A DNA stretch of 64,000 nt from Ricinus communis (taxonomy: Eukaryota > Streptophyta > Magnoliopsida > Malpighiales > Euphorbiaceae): the NCBI RefSeq assembly GCF_019578655.1, contig NC_063265.1:10078501-10142500 (forward strand), read 5' to 3'. Below are positions 59,149 to 64,000 of this stretch, piece after piece; positions within the stretch are counted from its first letter, which is position 1, and the number at the start of each line of letters is the position of its first letter. The translations under genes and the position numbers were made by a program. Below the pieces are notes generated by a model that worked only from the letters and a program-made list of their open reading frames with translations, was not told where the DNA came from and searched no databases.

Positions 59149-62100
59149 TCATTGCCTTTGCTTTCTCAAGGAAACTCCACCTATTATCACTTGAGCTGCT
59201 TTCAGAGAATGTACAATAGCAGTTCTTATTTTCTTTGCCTCACCAAGAAGTCTTCCTAAATGCTTATCATTTGCAGCTATCTCGGGTGCCATAATCTGTT
59301 CCATTCTGATCTCCTGGTCTTTGATTTCGATATCTGGAACATGTTTTATCTTATGCCAATCTTCACCTTCCTCCTTCTTGCACCTCTTCTCCAAATTCGG
59401 ACATTTCCAAATTGAAAGAAACTCTAGTGAAGTCAGATGCTGCATTGCATTTGGCAATGATGTAAGATTAGGACAGTCCCATATTGACAGCTCGCGTAGT
59501 AACTTCAGGTTTTCAATCCATTCTGGCAGGGTCTGCAGACCAGGAAAGTCTAGTAGGTGAAGATCCCTCAATGTAGTCATATGTTGGATGCCAACAGGCA
59601 GGGAGGTGAACTTGAAGCAATGGGAGATTGTCAAAGACTGTAAAGAAGTGAAGTTTTGTACATCTTCCTCCATTAAATGAACCATTTTTGGACAACCTAC
59701 AATGCATAGCTTTTCAAGAGCAGTAAGATGTTGTAATCCTGCTAAAGATGACAACATACAGCAGTTCAATATAGTTAGCTCTCGAAGTGAGATTAGGCCT
59801 TGTATCTCTGGCAAGGATGTTAAGGTTGAGCAGCTCCAAATGCCAAGAACCCCAAGACTAGTGAGATTGCTTATTCCCCGGGGTAAGAAGACCAATTTAT
59901 CACACATCTTAATATGAAGGGATTTCAAATTGGTGAGATTTTCGACTTCCCTTTCCAAAGAGATAACTTCAGAAAATTCAGATATTCGTAGAGTAGCAAG
60001 GGAGGTTAGGCTTGGCAGTACCCTTAATAACATCTCGTTGCTATCACTCAGCTCCAACTCCTCGAGAGATGAAAGGTTACGGGGCATATTTCTCAACTTT
60101 GGACATCCTTTTACTACTAATTTCTTGACGCGGGTTAGTGCTTGGCCTTCATCAAAGTTTAGCCATTCTTCAAGGTTAGGCATAGCATGAATCTCAAAAT
60201 GTTCGAGTAATGGAAATCCGTTAATAACACCATTGCCATAGAACTCTTTACCAACATATGTGACAGCATCCATACCTCTGATGTAAAGAGCCTTGAGAAC
60301 AGGAAGCTGTCCAAGTGGCGGGAGAAATTCACATCTCATGCATTTCTTCAGCTTGATCTCCACTAGCTTTGATAGAATTGCATCCATCATCCAAGTAGGG
60401 AACTTCACGCCCATATACCCTTTTAGGTGAAATCTCTTCAGGTTTTCATGAGGTTTGAGGGCTTCTAATACAATTTCTGAAATGTCATGCGGACGGTCCC
60501 ATGATAGTTTCAATAAGGAAAGATTATGCTTCTCTTGCAATCTTGCTTCCTTAGCATCTCTTCTGTACATTACATTTTCAAGCTTTTTTATAACCAATTC
60601 ACCTCTGAGATTCAGCAACTTCAACTCTCCCAATCTACAACCATACTCCTTGCCCACAATGAACTGTGATAGTGTTTGTAGCGAAGTTAATTCTCCAATC
60701 CTAGAGGGCATCTTTGATAATGAATGACAGTGATCAATAATGGTATGCCTAAGGCTAATTAAGTTTCTTGTGTTTTTGGGCAATTCTTGAAGTTCAAAAC
60801 AATGGGACAGATTCAAGGTCTGCAGATTTACTAGAGAGGTGATGGATTTAGGTAATGCTTCAATATCAGTGTGAGAAACATCTAGGAGCCTGAGATGTAT
60901 CAACTTGCCTAAAGAGTTTGGCAACTTTCTGATACAAGTGCTGTTTAGAATCAACACATGCAAGTACCTGAACTTCAAGAAAAGTGAACGAGGAACCTGG
61001 ACAGCCTCCTGCTTTTCTGTCAATGCAAGAAGGGTATGCAAGTTCTTTGCTTTATAAAAGCATTTTGGGATGTTTTCCGTAACTTTATTGCAGACCAATG
61101 ATAAGTGGCGAGTTCCCTTGGGTATGATCTGATTTGAGCCAGCCTCAAGAACTGAACACTCAACTCCAGCAACAAACTGTGCAAGATCATGCATAAGATC
61201 ATGGATCTTGCAAGAAATAATGCTACCATCTTCACATTCCCTTGCAACTTGGAAGAAAGATCTCCACACCAAATACTTAAAATAGGTGTTTCCCATATCT
61301 TCTAGCTTCTCATCACAATTACTGATTTCCACCAGGCCCTCTGCTATCCACATTTGAATGAGCCTATCTTTATTGATTTCATAATCTTTTGGGAAAACTG
61401 CAGCGTAAGCAAAGCACCTCTTTAAATAAGATGGCAAGTGATTGTAACTAATTCTCAGTGCAGGTAAGATTCCATCGCATTCTTGAGGGAGTTTCCAGAG
61501 TTCATTGTCCTTGACATATATCCACTCTTGTTCATCCCTTCTAGAATGCATCAAGCTTCCGAGAGTATTAACTGCCAGAGGATTCCCTCCACATTTCTTG
61601 ACGATTTCCTTCCCAATAGCCACCATTCTAGGAGTCTCCTCTGCTCCCCCAATTCCGAATGCTCGTTTACTGAACAAAGTCCAACAATCATCCTCGGATA
61701 GTCCTGCCAGATAACATGTTGATAACGAGCTCATTATTGCAGCAACTCTTGCACTACGACTGGTAACTATGATTTTGCTTCCCTTTGCACCTCCTCTTAA
61801 CAAAGTTCTTAAACGATCCCATTTGTTGTAGTCTTCGCTCCAAACATCATCCAGAACAAGTAGAAATCTCTCCCCAGCCAATCTGTCTCGAAGTCTAGTT
61901 TGTAGTAGATCCATCCCCAAGAGATCACATCCTTCTTTTGTCACAGCTTCTATGATTGCTTTTGTCAGTCTTTGAACATCAAAATCCTCAGAGACGCAAA
62001 TCCACATCCTTAACTTGAAAAATTCTTTTACCTTGACATCATTGAAGGCCAATTGAGCAAGAGTTGTTTTACCCATTCCCCCCATGCCTACAATTGGAAT

Positions 62101-62682
62101 GATGGAAAGATCTTCTCCTTTACCCCAACCAATCAACATATCTACAATATCTGCCTTATCCTTTTCCCTTCCAAAAATTTCAGATTCAATCACAAAAGAA
62201 TGTGTCTGTCGTCTCTCATCATCTTCCTTTTCCTTCTCCACATCTCCAATTCCCTCGTTAAAATGAAAATTCACTCTCTCCAATGCAATAGCATTCAACC
62301 TCTCATTGATCCCCTTCATCTTGAATTCCATTTTAACATATAAAGCAGCAGACTTGGGTACAAGAAGGAAACTAGACACCCAGTGCTTGCTATCATTCTG
62401 AGATTTCACCTTTTGCTGCAAAGCCTTGGTTGCAAACTCATCCAATGCATCATCAGCATCCAAAACTGCATCTTTGAGCTTTGTTAACCAATTCCGAACC
62501 GCCTTGTCCTTCACTTGCCGATCCTCTGCATCTTCAAGCACTGCTGCAATTGTAGATAGAGTACTCTCCAGCTTCTCTAGCTCCTTTTTAGCACCCATCC
62601 ACATCCCATACTCTTCAAGCTGTGAAGAAGCTAATTTATCAAACAGAACCTGCAGAAAAGCGATCAGAACTATTTCTGCCAT
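59149..62682 (-). CDS. CC-NBS-LRR disease-resistance protein (RGA type)
   Basis: Intracellular immune receptor that senses pathogen effectors through ATP/ADP exchange. One intronless frame of 1177 residues. The start is the only ATG at the N terminus (MAEIVLIAFLQVLFDKLASS); the ten codons further up begin with GTG and lie at the inferred transcription start. Rx-type coiled coil 1-150 (LKDAVLDADDALDEFATKAL). NB-ARC: P-loop GMGGMGKTT at 199-207, RNBS-A FFKLRMWICVSEDFDV, kinase 2 LLVLDDVW at 274-281 (Trp end as in CC types), RNBS-B GSKIIVTSRS, GNPLAV (GLPL box) at 366-371, RNBS-D CFAYAAVFPKDYE and an MHD-type IHDLMHDL at about 493. Roughly 20 LRRs follow from 540. After the usual CC-NLR ending (EDWHKIKHVPDIEI) there is an extra tail of about 57 residues (KDQEIRMEQIMAPEIAANDK and on) which is unusual. 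No break is seen, so it appears functional. Confidence 0.95.
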   Translation of the reverse strand: MAEIVLIAFLQVLFDKLASSQLEEYGMWMGAKKELEKLESTLSTIAAVLEDAEDRQVKDKAVRNWLTKLKDAVLDADDALDEFATKALQQKVKSQNDSKHWVSSFLLVPKSAALYVKMEFKMKGINERLNAIALERVNFHFNEGIGDVEKEKEDDERRQTHSFVIESEIFGREKDKADIVDMLIGWGKGEDLSIIPIVGMGGMGKTTLAQLAFNDVKVKEFFKLRMWICVSEDFDVQRLTKAIIEAVTKEGCDLLGMDLLQTRLRDRLAGERFLLVLDDVWSEDYNKWDRLRTLLRGGAKGSKIIVTSRSARVAAIMSSLSTCYLAGLSEDDCWTLFSKRAFGIGGAEETPRMVAIGKEIVKKCGGNPLAVNTLGSLMHSRRDEQEWIYVKDNELWKLPQECDGILPALRISYNHLPSYLKRCFAYAAVFPKDYEINKDRLIQMWIAEGLVEISNCDEKLEDMGNTYFKYLVWRSFFQVARECEDGSIISCKIHDLMHDLAQFVAGVECSVLEAGSNQIIPKGTRHLSLVCNKVTENIPKCFYKAKNLHTLLALTEKQEAVQVPRSLFLKFRYLHVLILNSTCIRKLPNSLGKLIHLRLLDVSHTDIEALPKSITSLVNLQTLNLSHCFELQELPKNTRNLISLRHTIIDHCHSLSKMPSRIGELTSLQTLSQFIVGKEYGCRLGELKLLNLRGELVIKKLENVMYRRDAKEARLQEKHNLSLLKLSWDRPHDISEIVLEALKPHENLKRFHLKGYMGVKFPTWMMDAILSKLVEIKLKKCMRCEFLPPLGQLPVLKALYIRGMDAVTYVGKEFYGNGVINGFPLLEHFEIHAMPNLEEWLNFDEGQALTRVKKLVVKGCPKLRNMPRNLSSLEELELSDSNEMLLRVLPSLTSLATLRISEFSEVISLEREVENLTNLKSLHIKMCDKLVFLPRGISNLTSLGVLGIWSCSTLTSLPEIQGLISLRELTILNCCMLSSLAGLQHLTALEKLCIVGCPKMVHLMEEDVQNFTSLQSLTISHCFKFTSLPVGIQHMTTLRDLHLLDFPGLQTLPEWIENLKLLRELSIWDCPNLTSLPNAMQHLTSLEFLSIWKCPNLEKRCKKEEGEDWHKIKHVPDIEIKDQEIRMEQIMAPEIAANDKHLGRLLGEAKKIRTAIVHSLKAAQVIIGGVSLRKQRQ

Positions 62683-62731
62683 CTCGATGGGAAAAAATTG
62701 ACTGAATCCCACAAGATTTCAGAGCACTCTC

Positions 62732-62739
62732 TTTTTATA
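62732..62739 (-). promoter_or_regulatory. TATA box of the NLR gene
   Basis: TATAAAAA on the minus strand, 50 bases before the start codon. With transcription starting some 30 bases downstream, the leader would be only about 20 bases, unless a more distant start is used. Confidence 0.55.
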
Positions 62740-62759
62740 GACAGATTAATCTTAACTCT

Positions 62760-64000
62760 TGGTAGATGAAAACAATTTCAGCTCCTCCTTTCAGGGACTT
62801 TAATCACTATACACGGACTTGCCAATTGTCAATACTGATAGGGAAGACTTGGAGTCTATTGTCTCATACAAGAAGTCAATCCAACTACTATGTCTAATTG
62901 TAAAACAATGAACATGAGATTAAATTATTAGTGATATTGATGGCAAACTCCTTTGAAAAAGTCTAGTATGATGGCTAAAAGCATCCACTGTCATCTCAAA
63001 TTATAGCCATAAACACTGATATGCACTGCCACTATGTTCTACCAACACCAACCATCACAATTATGATCATCATAAGTTGCATTTTAAATATCTTTGGCCT
63101 GTTGCAATGAAACCAAAACTCTAATTTCGTTTCACCAATATTATGTGCATGGATGGAAGATAATTCAAAGGAAAGGGAATGGATAGAGAATGAATTATCA
63201 TTATCTTTAGCTATTTAGTTTTTTAAAAAGAGGAGGGGAATAAAAGAGGAATAATTCTCCTTCATTTCCCATAGAAAAGATGAAATTGCTAATTTGGGGT
63301 ATAAAAAACTTTAACTCGTGAGAAATAATTATAACATATACATAAATGGCTTTTTATCTTTTTATTTTTAATAATAATCCAAAAATAACTGTTTCGTGTA
63401 AATTTTAGATTGACTTTCATTAGACTTTTATATTTATTTATTCTTTTTATTTTGCCATGATAAAAAGAGTGCTACTTTATATGAAATATGTCTTCTTTTT
63501 TTTCTTTATGTGAAAGTTATATATTTAGTAGCTATTATTACATAATATCATCACTTTTCATATTTCATAGTTAATTATTTCATGATTTTATCAAGATAAA
63601 AAAAAAATTTGTATGCATTTCATTATAAAATTATTTAAAACTAAATATTATAATTAATTAAAATTTATAAAATTTGTATGTTTTTTATTATATAATGAAA
63701 TATTTTTTTTGAAACTTATATATCAATTTAAGAATTTTTGTATCTTTTATAACTTTTAGATATTTTTCTTCCCTTTTCTTTAATGATTATCTTTATATAA
63801 CCAAACGGAATAGAACTTTTAAGTCCCTTCCTTTTCTTTTAAATTACCTTTCCTCTCCTTCTCTCTTAGTTGACATGCATAGTATATATGATAAATTAGA
63901 GATGGACAAAAGAAAAATCATCCTCTACTATAATAAGGAATTACAGACAGAAAAGTCCTTAAACTAATTGGAAATGTATAATTAAATCCTCGTGCTTTAA
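62760..64000. other. AT-rich spacer to the window end
   Basis: No gene is seen. From 63300 A/T tracts dominate. The final 60 bases (aagtccttaaactaattgg and so on) resemble the edge sequence of some plant DNA transposons, but the partner would lie outside the window. Confidence 0.45.

Noticed and set aside
63940..64000. Start of another inverted-repeat transposon at the window end
   Set aside because: The wording resembles element edges, but no partner or coding part lies in the window.
1..64000. CRISPR array, bacterial operons or origins
   Set aside because: The window is spliced plant nuclear DNA, and no regularly spaced repeat array is seen.

Overview
The window is nuclear DNA from a flowering plant, most likely a eudicot. 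Genes are split by short AT-rich introns with GT-AG borders, intergenic DNA is very AT-rich, and several families are plant-specific: class A GATA factor, ENOD93-like, GH17 plus X8 glucanase, CC-NBS-LRR receptor, MULE transposon. The gene set would fit Malpighiales such as Euphorbiaceae, but the sequence alone does not settle the species. All exon borders were placed by reading splice sites and keeping the frame open. No alignment could be run.

Layout. 223-5961 (+): 3' part of a CCR4-NOT subunit 3 gene, cut by the window start. 6672-7075 (-): decayed copy of the plastid gene accD, a plastid-to-nucleus insertion. 7.1-12.1 kb: AT-rich spacer. 12098-15507 (+): GPI-type beta-1,3-glucanase with an X8 domain. 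15.5-21.4 kb: spacer with a fold-back element and SINE-like relics. 21447-22789 (-): GATA zinc-finger factor. 26069-31195 (-): seven-exon HNH-nuclease-fold protein, probably plastid. 32121-34755 (-): TATA-binding protein. 35886-36799 (-): short-chain dehydrogenase. 37920-39399 (-): early nodulin-93-like membrane protein, head to head with an unrecognised two-membrane-segment protein at 39856-42339 (+).

42813-45232: a Mutator-like element with terminal inverted repeats of about 135 bp. It encloses a frameshifted GRF zinc-finger gene and the stop-interrupted C-terminal part of a MULE transposase. 45915-51931 (+): beta subunit of ER glucosidase II, 14 exons, ending HDEL. 53704-56079 (+): cytosolic pyruvate kinase with a GC-AG intron. 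56657-57703 (-): RING-H2 ubiquitin ligase. 59149-62682 (-): intronless CC-NBS-LRR immune receptor with a TATA box very close to its start codon. 62.7-64 kb: AT-rich spacer.

The genes form no pathway cluster. Most are single housekeeping genes (mRNA deadenylation, TATA recognition, glycolysis, glycoprotein folding) with regulatory and defence genes between them. The least ordinary parts are the MULE with its GRF cargo, the accD relic, the GC-AG intron and the shared ENOD93/unknown-gene promoter.
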